Shown here in pieces: positions 11,726 to 17,227 of a stretch of DNA of 22,105 bases (the first letter of the stretch is position 1; the number at the start of each line of letters is the position of its first letter). Origin of the DNA: Pseudomonadota bacterium (GTDB lineage Bacteria > Pseudomonadota > Gammaproteobacteria > Xanthomonadales > Xanthomonadaceae); contig JAEXAG010000072.1 in assembly GCA_023394655.1 (NCBI GenBank), positions 1 to 22,105 of the forward strand, in the 5' to 3' direction. A model generated the notes under the pieces. The model was given only the letters and a program-made list of their open reading frames with translations, searched no databases and had not been told where the DNA came from. Made by a program: the position numbers and the translations under genes.

Positions 11726-11755
11726 TTGTTTCCTTTCGACGGGGGTTGTTATGAT
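11726..11755 (+). promoter_or_regulatory. Candidate sigma70 promoter for csrA
   Basis: TTGTTT (11726-11731), 18-nt spacer, TATGAT (11750-11755). The -10 has five of six consensus bases and the -35 keeps TTG. Transcription would start near 11762, giving a leader of about 50 nt before csrA. The surrounding stretch is locally more AT-rich than the flanking genes. Confidence 0.5.
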
Positions 11756-11797
11756 GTCCGATCGGTACGACATAACATTTTCAGCACGGCGATTCCG

Positions 11798-11817
11798 TGC
11801 AGGAGCCATGCAGGATG
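11798..11817 (+). promoter_or_regulatory. Twin GGA motifs over the csrA ribosome site (possible autoregulation)
   Basis: TGCAGGA occurs twice, 11 nt apart (11798-11804 and 11809-11815). The first copy contains the Shine-Dalgarno AGGAG (11801-11805) and the second runs into the start codon. CsrA/RsmA proteins bind GGA motifs in leaders, and a pair flanking the ribosome site is the usual layout for translational repression; E. coli csrA represses itself this way. Binding here is inferred. Confidence 0.45.
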
Positions 11818-12024
11818 CTGATCCTCACTCGCCGTGTTGGCGAAACGCTGATGATCGGTGACTCGGTCACCGTCACTGTCCTTGGCGTCAAGGGCAATCA
11901 AGTCCGCGTCGGCATCACCGCGCCGAAGGACGTGGCCGTCCATCGCGAAGAAATCTACAAGCGCATCCAGGATGTCGGCGAAGACGCCGATGTCGCGCAA
12001 AAGGGTTTGCCGGAAAACGCCTGA
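11815..12024 (+). CDS. csrA: Carbon storage regulator CsrA (RsmA)
   Basis: A small homodimeric RNA-binding protein that binds GGA motifs in mRNA leaders and controls translation and stability; in xanthomonads it governs motility, biofilm and virulence. The 69 residues begin MLILTRRVGETLMIGDSVTV and contain the binding residues L4 and R44 (VAVHREEIYKR). The C-terminal tail from about 55 is variable in this family. The start at 11815 gives the canonical N-terminus and has AGGAG 9 nt upstream; an in-frame ATG six codons earlier would put the ribosome site inside the gene. It lies between alaS and tRNA-Ser, and the leader carries paired GGA motifs that suggest self-control. Confidence 0.97.
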   Translation: MLILTRRVGETLMIGDSVTVTVLGVKGNQVRVGITAPKDVAVHREEIYKRIQDVGEDADVAQKGLPENA

Positions 12025-12069
12025 ACGGGTATCCTTCCCGCCCACGCGGCCAACCCGCCACCAAATCCC

Positions 12070-12162
12070 GGAGACGTGCCCGAGAGGCCGAAGGGGCTCC
12101 CCTGCTAAGGGAGTATGGGGTCAAAAGCTCCATCGAGGTTTCGAATCCCTCCGTCTCCGCCA
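12070..12162 (+). tRNA. tRNA-Ser (anticodon GCU)
   Basis: A 93-nt class II tRNA. Acceptor arms GGAGACG (12070-12076) and CGTCTCC (12152-12158) pair perfectly, followed by discriminator G and an encoded CCA. Anticodon stem CTCCC/GGGAG encloses loop CTGCTAA with anticodon GCT at 12104-12106, reading AGC and AGU. The long variable arm typical of tRNA-Ser (around TGGGGTCAAAAGCTCCA) and the T-loop TTCGAAT are present. It starts 45 nt after csrA and is followed by a terminator, so it may share the csrA transcript. Confidence 0.97.
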
Positions 12163-12172
12163 GATGCTCAAG

Positions 12173-12193
12173 ACGCCCCGCAAGGGGCGTTTT
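12173..12193 (+). terminator. Rho-independent terminator after tRNA-Ser
   Basis: Stem ACGCCCC / GGGGCGT with a stable GCAA tetraloop, followed by TTT. It lies 10 nt past the tRNA CCA end and closes the csrA/tRNA-Ser unit. Confidence 0.85.
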
Positions 12194-12223
12194 GCGTATC
12201 TGGTGCAGATGGGGCCGGACACG

Positions 12224-12249
12224 AAAAGGCCCCCGGACGGGGGCGTTTT
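12224..12249. terminator. Bidirectional terminator between tRNA-Ser and the pirin gene
   Basis: Stem GCCCCC / GGGGGC (12229-12234 and 12239-12244) with a 4-nt loop. It is flanked by AAAA on the left and TTTT on the right, so it has a U-tract on either strand. It would end the minus-strand pirin transcript, 22 nt past its stop, and also back up the tRNA-Ser terminator. Confidence 0.8.
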
Positions 12250-12271
12250 CATTGGCCGCCTGGCGCTCGAC

Positions 12272-13138
12272 TCACATGCTGCCGAACTTCCCGGCATTGA
12301 AATCGCGGATGGCCTCGGCGATCTGCGCCTGCGTGTTCATCACGAACGGGCCATGCCCGACCACCGGCTCGTCGATCGGCTCGCCCGAGAGCAGCAGGAA
12401 CTTCGCATCCGCGTTCGCCTCGATCCGAACTTCGCTCCCGGCGGTGGAAAGCGTCGCCATTTCCGCGGCCCGCACCACCTCGCTGCCGTTGAGTTCCACC
12501 GTACCGGCCAGCACCACCAACAATGTGCTCCAGCCCTCCGGCTGCGGCAACTCCACCGCCTTCCCGGCGGCCAGGCGCACGTCCAGCACGTTCATCGGCG
12601 TGAAAGTGCGTGCAGGCCCCGCCTTCCCTGCGTAATCGCCCGCGATCACCCGCACCTGCCCGGCACCCTCCGGCAACGGCAGCACCGGGATGTCCGCATC
12701 GAGGATGCCCTGATAGCCCGGCGCGACCATCTTGTCGCGCGCCGGCAGGTTGACCCACAACTGCACCACTTCGAACGGACCGCCCTCGCGGCTGTAGCGC
12801 TCGCTGTGGAACTCCTCGTGGAGGATGCCGCTGCCGGCCGTCATCCACTGCACGTCGCCGGGGCCGATGACGCCGCCGCGGCCGGTGGAATCGCGATGCT
12901 CCACCTCGCCGGCATAGACGATGGTCACCGTCTCGAAACCGCGATGCGGATGCTGCCCGACACCGCGGCGATATCCGCTGTTCGACGGGAAATCGAACGG
13001 CGACGCGTAATCGAGCAACAGGAAGGGACTGCGCGCGGCCACGTCCTGCCCGTGGTAGCCGAACATGCCGTGTACCGGGAAGCCGTCGCCCACCCAATGA
13101 CGACCGGGTGCGCGGGTAATGCCGAGAACCTGCTTCAT
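12272..13138 (-). CDS. Pirin family protein
   Basis: A 288-residue bicupin of the pirin family. Family members bind Fe or another metal in the N-terminal cupin; some act as quercetin 2,3-dioxygenases (E. coli YhhW) and some as redox-sensitive partners of other proteins. The metal ligands are visible: H63 and H65 in GQHPHRGFET, and H107 and E109 in GILHEEFH, matching H56, H58, H101 and E103 of human pirin. The N-terminal cupin spans about 20-125 and the C-terminal pirin domain about 175-275, ending with AIRDFNAGKFG. The start is supported by AGGAGA 5 nt upstream (13144-13149), and a TAGAAT -10-like hexamer lies at 13187-13192. It is a single-gene unit with its own terminator. Substrate cannot be told from sequence. 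Confidence 0.93.
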   Translation of the reverse strand: MKQVLGITRAPGRHWVGDGFPVHGMFGYHGQDVAARSPFLLLDYASPFDFPSNSGYRRGVGQHPHRGFETVTIVYAGEVEHRDSTGRGGVIGPGDVQWMTAGSGILHEEFHSERYSREGGPFEVVQLWVNLPARDKMVAPGYQGILDADIPVLPLPEGAGQVRVIAGDYAGKAGPARTFTPMNVLDVRLAAGKAVELPQPEGWSTLLVVLAGTVELNGSEVVRAAEMATLSTAGSEVRIEANADAKFLLLSGEPIDEPVVGHGPFVMNTQAQIAEAIRDFNAGKFGSM

Positions 13139-13303
13139 GACTATCTCCTGCTGCCTCGGTGAAATGCCCGGGGCTTCAATGCGATCATTCTATTTCGGAT
13201 CAAATGACGGATTGGACGCATTTTTTCGCAATGTTTGTTCCATTTTTGAAACGCAAAAGCGGCACCACCGGCACCCATGCGAGAAATTTTCCGCTGAATG
13301 GGG

Positions 13304-13332
13304 TTGACGCCCCCGCCCGCCTTCTCCATAAT
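13304..13332 (+). promoter_or_regulatory. Sigma70 promoter of tRNA-Arg
   Basis: TTGACG (13304-13309), a 17-nt spacer and CATAAT (13327-13332): five of six matches at each hexamer with ideal spacing. Transcription would start near 13339, about 10 nt before the mature tRNA. The clearest promoter in the window. Confidence 0.87.
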
Positions 13333-13348
13333 TTCGCTTCTTCGCAGC

Positions 13349-13425
13349 GCGCCCGTAGCTCAGCTGGATAGAGCACCAGGCTACGAACTTGGGGGTCGGA
13401 GGTTCGAATCCTTCCGGGCGCGCCA
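13349..13425 (+). tRNA. tRNA-Arg (anticodon ACG)
   Basis: A 77-nt tRNA. Acceptor arms GCGCCCG (13349-13355) and CGGGCGC (13415-13421) pair perfectly, with discriminator G and encoded CCA. D-arm GCTC/GAGC; anticodon stem CCAGG/CTTGG with loop CTACGAA and anticodon ACG at 13383-13385, reading CGN codons after conversion to inosine. The T-loop is TTCGAAT. It has a strong own promoter and a strong terminator. The last 16 nt are repeated downstream (see the direct repeat). Confidence 0.97.
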
Positions 13426-13483
13426 TTTTGAGAAAGCCGGCTTTCAAGCCGGCTTTTTTCATGTGCGCCCGTCGGATTCCCGG
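13410..13483 (+). repeat. 74-bp direct repeat, copy 1 (tRNA-Arg 3' end plus terminator)
   Basis: Covers the last 16 nt of tRNA-Arg, its terminator and 24 nt beyond. It recurs at 13551-13624 with a single mismatch (G13418 against A13559), an offset of 141 bp. The 67-bp spacer between copies is GC-rich with two hairpins of its own (CCCGCCGC-AGC-GCGGCGGG at 13484-13502, and CGCGCC/GGCGCG) and holds no gene. Confidence 0.95.
13433..13459 (+). terminator. Rho-independent terminator of tRNA-Arg
   Basis: Stem AAAGCCGGC / GCCGGCTTT (9 bp) with a 6-nt TTTCAA loop, running into three further T residues. It begins 8 nt after the CCA end. Confidence 0.93.
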
Positions 13484-13550
13484 CCCGCCGCAGCGCGGCG
13501 GGCGTTCACCCGGCCCACGCGCCAGTGGCGCGCAAGCGGGCCCTGCTCAC

Positions 13551-13624
13551 CCTTCCGGACGCGCCATTTTGAGAAAGCCGGCTTTCAAGCCGGCTTTTTT
13601 CATGTGCGCCCGTCGGATTCCCGG
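13551..13624 (+). repeat. 74-bp direct repeat, copy 2 (orphan tRNA 3' end plus terminator)
   Basis: A near-identical copy of 13410-13483. It includes an orphan 3' tail of tRNA-Arg (CCTTCCGGACGCGCCA) with no tRNA body upstream; the preceding 67 bp show no D-arm or anticodon arm. The near-identity outside the coding part points to a recent duplication, gene conversion, or an attachment-site remnant. Confidence 0.93.
13574..13600. terminator. Second copy of the tRNA-Arg terminator
   Basis: The same 9-bp stem and T-run as at 13433-13459. It would catch read-through from the tRNA before it runs antisense into the HEPN gene. On the minus strand the hairpin lies 30 nt past the HEPN stop, though its U-tract there is poorer (TTTCTC). 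Confidence 0.85.
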
Positions 13625-13629
13625 TCTCC

Positions 13630-14286
13630 CTACCCTGGAATCACCGGATAGGCGATCTCGCCGAACTCCGCATCGGGGTTGTCCATCATCACGCGGATCA
13701 TCTCGGGCAGCAGGCTGCCGAGGATGGCGACGGCATCGTTCACCTGCGCGCGGTTGGCCCGGCTGTTCCAGGTGGCACCGCCGTGGACGATCTGGTTGCG
13801 CAGCACGTACAGGCGATCCAGCACGGTGACCATGAGCGTTGCCGTGCCGCGCTCCATCACCGCACGCAGGGCAAGCTTGCGTTCGGCCTCGAACTGCGCC
13901 TTCCAGCGTTCGCTGGAATCATGCTCGCGCACGGCGCGCCAGAACGGCTCGAAGACGAAGCGATTCTCCAGCAGCGTGCGCACCGGGCCGGAGAACTGCC
14001 CGAACAGGACATGATGCAGCCGCCCCTCGCGGTCCAGTCCGACCACGCGTTCCACGAAGTCGCGGGCCTGGCTGCGCTCGCTCTGTTCGAAACCGAACTC
14101 GCTCGCATAGGCCGCATTGAAGGCGATCCAGAGGAAGACGAAGCGCGCATCGGCATCGTCGCCGGTTTGATCCGCTCGCTCCAGCCAGCTCAGCGCGCGA
14201 TGGATCCGCACGCTGAGGCTTTCGGGATGTCCCTCGCGCAGTTCGCGATGCCTCGCCTTCAGTGTCGCCGCCGTGATTGCATCCAT
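13630..14286 (-). CDS. HEPN-domain protein, putative RNase
   Basis: A 218-residue, largely helical protein. Near the C-terminus LYVLRNQIVHGGATWNS carries R163-N-x3-H168, the RxxxxH signature of HEPN domains, many of which are RNA-cutting toxins or defence effectors. Another conserved-looking stretch is DADARFVFLWIAFNAAYASEF (about residues 44-64), which by its position could form the first HEPN helices. The start at 14286 (MDAITAATLKARHREL) is preferred because AGGGGG lies 9 nt upstream; an ATG at 14349 would add 21 low-complexity residues and overlap the upstream methyltransferase gene by 4 nt. It ends at TAG, 6 nt from the duplicated tRNA-Arg tail. Both HEPN residues are intact, so activity is plausible, but the target and whether it is a toxin are unknown. 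Confidence 0.78.
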   Translation of the reverse strand: MDAITAATLKARHRELREGHPESLSVRIHRALSWLERADQTGDDADARFVFLWIAFNAAYASEFGFEQSERSQARDFVERVVGLDREGRLHHVLFGQFSGPVRTLLENRFVFEPFWRAVREHDSSERWKAQFEAERKLALRAVMERGTATLMVTVLDRLYVLRNQIVHGGATWNSRANRAQVNDAVAILGSLLPEMIRVMMDNPDAEFGEIAYPVIPG

Positions 14287-14345
14287 TCGATTGGCCCCCT
14301 GTTTCCCTTGTCCGGGGCCTGGCGCAGCAGCCGCCCCGTTCCCCA

Positions 14346-14957
14346 TCATCCTTCAGCTTGCCAGACCAGCATCCGGTTGTTGGCCGGCATCGCGCGATCA
14401 TCGATCAGACGCATCCCGTTGCGGCGGGCCAACGCATCGACGGCTTCGAAATCTCGGATCGCGCTGCGCGGGTCGCGCGCCTTGAGCCAGGCATCGAACT
14501 CGCGATTGCTCTTGCTGGTGTACGCGCCACCGCGATTGAACGGGCCATAGACCGCGAACAGGCCGCCGGCGGGAAGCAGCCGCCCCACGCCTTCGAACAG
14601 GGCTTCCACTTCCGGCCATCCCATGATGTGCAGCGTGTTGGCGGTGAACACCGCATCGAAGCCGGCTTCCGGCAGGGGCTGCAATCCGATGCCTGCCACT
14701 GCCTGCAATTCGATGGGAGCCGGCGTGTCGGGCAGCGCCGCTTCGTCCAGCCATGCGCGGATGCCGGCGAGATTGTCCGCGGCATCGCTGGCCTGCCAAC
14801 GCAGGTGCGGCAGATGCCGGGCGAACCATGCGGCGTGCTGGCCGGTGCCGCTGCCGATTTCAAGCACGCGTCGCGCGTCGGCGAAATGCACCCGCAGCAC
14901 GTCGAGGATGGGTTCGCGATTGCGCTCGCAGGCGGGGGAATGCGGTTTTTCCGACAT
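14346..14957 (-). CDS. SAM-dependent methyltransferase, DUF938 family
   Basis: A 203-residue class I methyltransferase. It begins with the family signature SPACERNREPIL (7-18), then the SAM-binding motif I VLEIGSGTGQHAAWFA (31-46), an acidic motif II region (WQASDAADN, about 54-62), FDAVFTANTLHIMGW (about 99-113) and GGLFAVYGPFNRGGAYTSKSN (about 131-151). Length and order fit the DUF938 family, found across proteobacteria with no assigned substrate. It is read on the minus strand and followed by the HEPN gene, either 59 nt away or overlapping by 4 nt depending on that start. It is divergent from upp across 87 bp. Assignment to the fold is secure; the methylated molecule is unknown. Confidence 0.9.
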   Translation of the reverse strand: MSEKPHSPACERNREPILDVLRVHFADARRVLEIGSGTGQHAAWFARHLPHLRWQASDAADNLAGIRAWLDEAALPDTPAPIELQAVAGIGLQPLPEAGFDAVFTANTLHIMGWPEVEALFEGVGRLLPAGGLFAVYGPFNRGGAYTSKSNREFDAWLKARDPRSAIRDFEAVDALARRNGMRLIDDRAMPANNRMLVWQAEG

Positions 14958-15044
14958 GCGGGGATCTTAATCGCAAGCGCGCGATGCCCGGCGCGAAACG
15001 TGCTCTTGCGGCAAACTTCCTTCCCCGCCCCGCGACATGTGCCC

Positions 15045-15674
15045 ATGAAGATCGTCGAAGCCCGCCATCCGATGGTGCAGCACAAGATCGGCCTGCTGCG
15101 CAACGCTGCGCTGTCCACCCGCGAGTTCCGCGAGATCGCCGGCGAATTGGGCACCTTGCTCGCCTACGAGGCCACCGCCGACCTGGAAACCGAAGCCGTC
15201 ACCGTGCAGGGCTGGGCCGGCCCGGTCGAGGTTCGGCGCATCGCCGGCGCCAAGATCACCCTGGTGCCGATCCTGCGTGCCGGCCTGGGCATGTTGCAGG
15301 GCGTCCTGTCGCTGATCCCGGGCGCCAAGGTCAGCGTGGTGGGATTGCAGCGGGACGAACGCACGCTGGAAGCCCTGCCCTATTTCGAGCGCATGGCCGG
15401 GCGCATGGACGAACGCGACGCGCTGGTGCTCGATCCGATGCTCGCCACCGGCGGCACGCTGATCTCCGCGGTGGACATGCTCAAGCGGGCCGGCGTGCGC
15501 CGCATCAAGGGGGTGTTCCTGGTCTGTGCGCCCGAAGGGCTTCGTGCACTGGAAGCCGCGCACCCGGACGTGGAAATCCATACCGCCGCCATCGACGAGC
15601 GGCTGGACGAAAACGGCTACATCCTGCCCGGCCTGGGCGATGCCGGCGACCGGATCTTCGGAACCCGCGCCTGA
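15045..15674 (+). CDS. upp: Uracil phosphoribosyltransferase
   Basis: Salvages uracil by joining it to PRPP to give UMP. The 209-residue product matches E. coli Upp (208). The PRPP-binding loop is LVLDPMLATGGTLISAVDML (127-146), RAGLGM (78-83) forms part of the active site, and the uracil-binding loop is GYILPGLGDAGDRIFGT (191-207). The start MKIVEARHPMVQHKIGLLRN is typical; there is no good Shine-Dalgarno. It is a single gene, 2 nt from the convergent stop of the hydrolase gene. It feeds the pathway completed by the CTP synthase at the other end of the window. Confidence 0.97.
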   Translation: MKIVEARHPMVQHKIGLLRNAALSTREFREIAGELGTLLAYEATADLETEAVTVQGWAGPVEVRRIAGAKITLVPILRAGLGMLQGVLSLIPGAKVSVVGLQRDERTLEALPYFERMAGRMDERDALVLDPMLATGGTLISAVDMLKRAGVRRIKGVFLVCAPEGLRALEAAHPDVEIHTAAIDERLDENGYILPGLGDAGDRIFGTRA

Positions 15675-15676
15675 TT

Positions 15677-16567
15677 TCAGGCGGCAAGCGGACGCGCGCG
15701 CAGTTCCGCCACTTCGTGCGTGGTGCCGAAGCGCCCGCGTTCGTCGCGCACCACCTGCGCCAGCGCGCATTCCGGATCGTGGGTGAAGAACAGATGGACG
15801 TTGCGCGCGAGCATGTCTTCGAGGAATTCGCGCTTTTCGTCGATCAAGAGTTCCGCGTTGCGGTCGTAACCCATGGTGATCGGCACGTGGACCCACGGGC
15901 GGCCCGGGATCAGATCCGCGCAGAAGGCCACGCCGCCGTGCGGCTCGCCCTCCACGCAGGTCGGCCCGACGATCTCCGCCAGCATCAGCCCCGGGGTGTG
16001 GCCGTGGCTGTAATGGAAACGCACCGAATCGCCGAGCGCTTCGCTGTGCAGGCCGTCCACGATTTCCAATCGACCGCTGGCTTCCAGCAATGCCGGCAGC
16101 CCGGGAATGAAGCTGGCGCGATCGCGCGGATGCGGTGACAGCGCGCGCTCCCAGCAGCCGCGGCTGACCACGAAGCTGGCATTGGGGAACAAGAGGCGCG
16201 GCGGCGCGTCCTCCTCCCACGGTGCCAGCAGGCCGCCGGCATGGTCGAAATGCAGATGAGAGAGCACCACCACGTCGATGTCCTCGTGGCCGAAGCCGGC
16301 CTCGCGCAGGGAATCGAGCAGGACGTGGCGATCCTCCTGGATGCCGTAGCGCTCGCGCAGCTTCGGCTCGAAGAAGCTGCCGATGCCGGTTTCGAACAGC
16401 ACCGTGCGGCCGTTCAGCGGCGTCGCCAGCAGGGCGCGGCAGGCCAGCGGGATGCGGTTGAGATCATCCGCCGGGATCCACTTGCGCCACATTTCGCGCG
16501 GTGCGTTGCCGAACATCGCGCCGCCATCGAGCATCTGCGAGTTGCCGAGGATCGACCAGAGCTTCAT
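15677..16567 (-). CDS. Metallo-beta-lactamase-fold hydrolase, YtnP/lactonase-like
   Basis: A 296-residue dinuclear metal hydrolase. The complete ligand set is visible: H104, H106, D108 and H109 in SHLHFDHAGG, H190 in SHGHTPG, bridging D218 in FCADLIP, and H263 in FFTHDPE. The N-terminal DGGAMFGNAPREMW (14-27) followed by GIGSFFEPKLRERYGI resembles the DGGAMFG-x2-P segment of the YtnP and AidC-type group, members of which hydrolyse N-acyl-homoserine lactones. There is no signal peptide, so it is probably cytoplasmic. GGAGAAGGG precedes the ATG closely, and a TAGAAT hexamer sits 28 nt upstream. It is divergent from the peroxiredoxin gene and convergent with upp. Lactonase activity is inference from motif resemblance; other ester or lactone substrates fit as well. 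Confidence 0.85.
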   Translation of the reverse strand: MKLWSILGNSQMLDGGAMFGNAPREMWRKWIPADDLNRIPLACRALLATPLNGRTVLFETGIGSFFEPKLRERYGIQEDRHVLLDSLREAGFGHEDIDVVVLSHLHFDHAGGLLAPWEEDAPPRLLFPNASFVVSRGCWERALSPHPRDRASFIPGLPALLEASGRLEIVDGLHSEALGDSVRFHYSHGHTPGLMLAEIVGPTCVEGEPHGGVAFCADLIPGRPWVHVPITMGYDRNAELLIDEKREFLEDMLARNVHLFFTHDPECALAQVVRDERGRFGTTHEVAELRARPLAA

Positions 16568-16594
16568 CGCCCTTCTCCGAACACCGAAACCCCG

Positions 16595-16600
16595 ATTCTA
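16595..16600 (-). promoter_or_regulatory. Possible -10 element of the hydrolase gene
   Basis: TAGAAT on the minus strand, 28 nt before the ATG at 16567, followed by a good GGAGAAGGG ribosome site. No clear -35 hexamer is seen at 16-18 nt, so the call is weak. Confidence 0.3.
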
Positions 16601-16666
16601 CGCCGCCGTGACGCCGCCTTGAGGCCGCTCGTGCGCCAATGGGCTCCCCTTTCCCGGAGAAGCACG

Positions 16667-17215
16667 ATGATTGGCCAGAAGGTGCCCGATGTCACCCTGA
16701 AAACCCGTGTCCGCGATGAATCGATCGGCGGCGACAACCCGTTCCGCTGGCAGGATGTTTCCACCGGGGAGCTGTTCGGCAAGGGCCGTCACGTGCTGTT
16801 CGCCCTGCCCGGCGCGTTCACGCCCACCTGCACCACCGAACAGTGCCCCGCGTTCGAGCGCGAGCATGATGCGCTGTGCGCCGCCGGTGCCGACGACGTG
16901 CATTGCCTGTCGGTCAACGATGCCTTCGTGATGTACCAGTGGGGCAAGCACCTCGGCATCGACAAGGTGAAGATGCTGCCGGACGGCTCCGGCCTGTTCA
17001 CCCGGCGCATGGGCATGCTGGTCGACAAGGATCACCTCGGCTTCGGCCAGCGCAGCTGGCGCTATGCCGCGGTGATCGACGATGGCGAGATCAAGGCGAT
17101 GTTCGTCGAGCCGGGCATCAACGACGATGGCAGCGACGACGATCCCTACGGCGAGAGCAAGCCGGAAAAGGTGCTCGACTGGATGCGCGAGAACCCCTAC
17201 GCGGGCAAGGCCTGA
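16667..17215 (+). CDS. Peroxiredoxin, Prx5 type
   Basis: A 182-residue thiol peroxidase that reduces hydrogen peroxide and organic hydroperoxides. The active-site motif PGAFTPTCTTEQCPAFE has T52 and the peroxidatic C55, with C60 five residues on; C71 and C80 are other candidates for a resolving cysteine. Later conserved stretches are CLSVNDAFVMYQWGKHLG (80-97) and the arginine region RSWRYAAVIDDG. The glutaredoxin domain fused in some Prx5 proteins is absent, so an external thiol donor is needed. No signal peptide. The start is supported by GGAGA 8 nt upstream (16656-16660). The long open frame upstream is a shadow of the hydrolase gene. It converges on ggt with a 12-nt gap. Confidence 0.95.
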   Translation: MIGQKVPDVTLKTRVRDESIGGDNPFRWQDVSTGELFGKGRHVLFALPGAFTPTCTTEQCPAFEREHDALCAAGADDVHCLSVNDAFVMYQWGKHLGIDKVKMLPDGSGLFTRRMGMLVDKDHLGFGQRSWRYAAVIDDGEIKAMFVEPGINDDGSDDDPYGESKPEKVLDWMRENPYAGKA

Positions 17216-17227
17216 GCCCCGGCGGAA

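Noticed and set aside
11797..11814. A longer CsrA starting at the in-frame ATG six codons upstream
   Set aside because: That start would place the Shine-Dalgarno AGGAG inside the gene; CsrA proteins begin MLILTR.
13349..13624. An integrated element bounded by attL and attR at tRNA-Arg
   Set aside because: No integrase or excisionase gene is present, and the repeats enclose only 67 bp; at most a scar, so it is kept as a hypothesis in the findings rather than called as a mobile element.
14287..14349. The upstream start of the HEPN gene that overlaps the methyltransferase stop
   Set aside because: It adds a Gly/Ala/Pro-rich stretch and has no well-placed ribosome site, whereas the later ATG has AGGGGG at a good distance. 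Not fully excluded.
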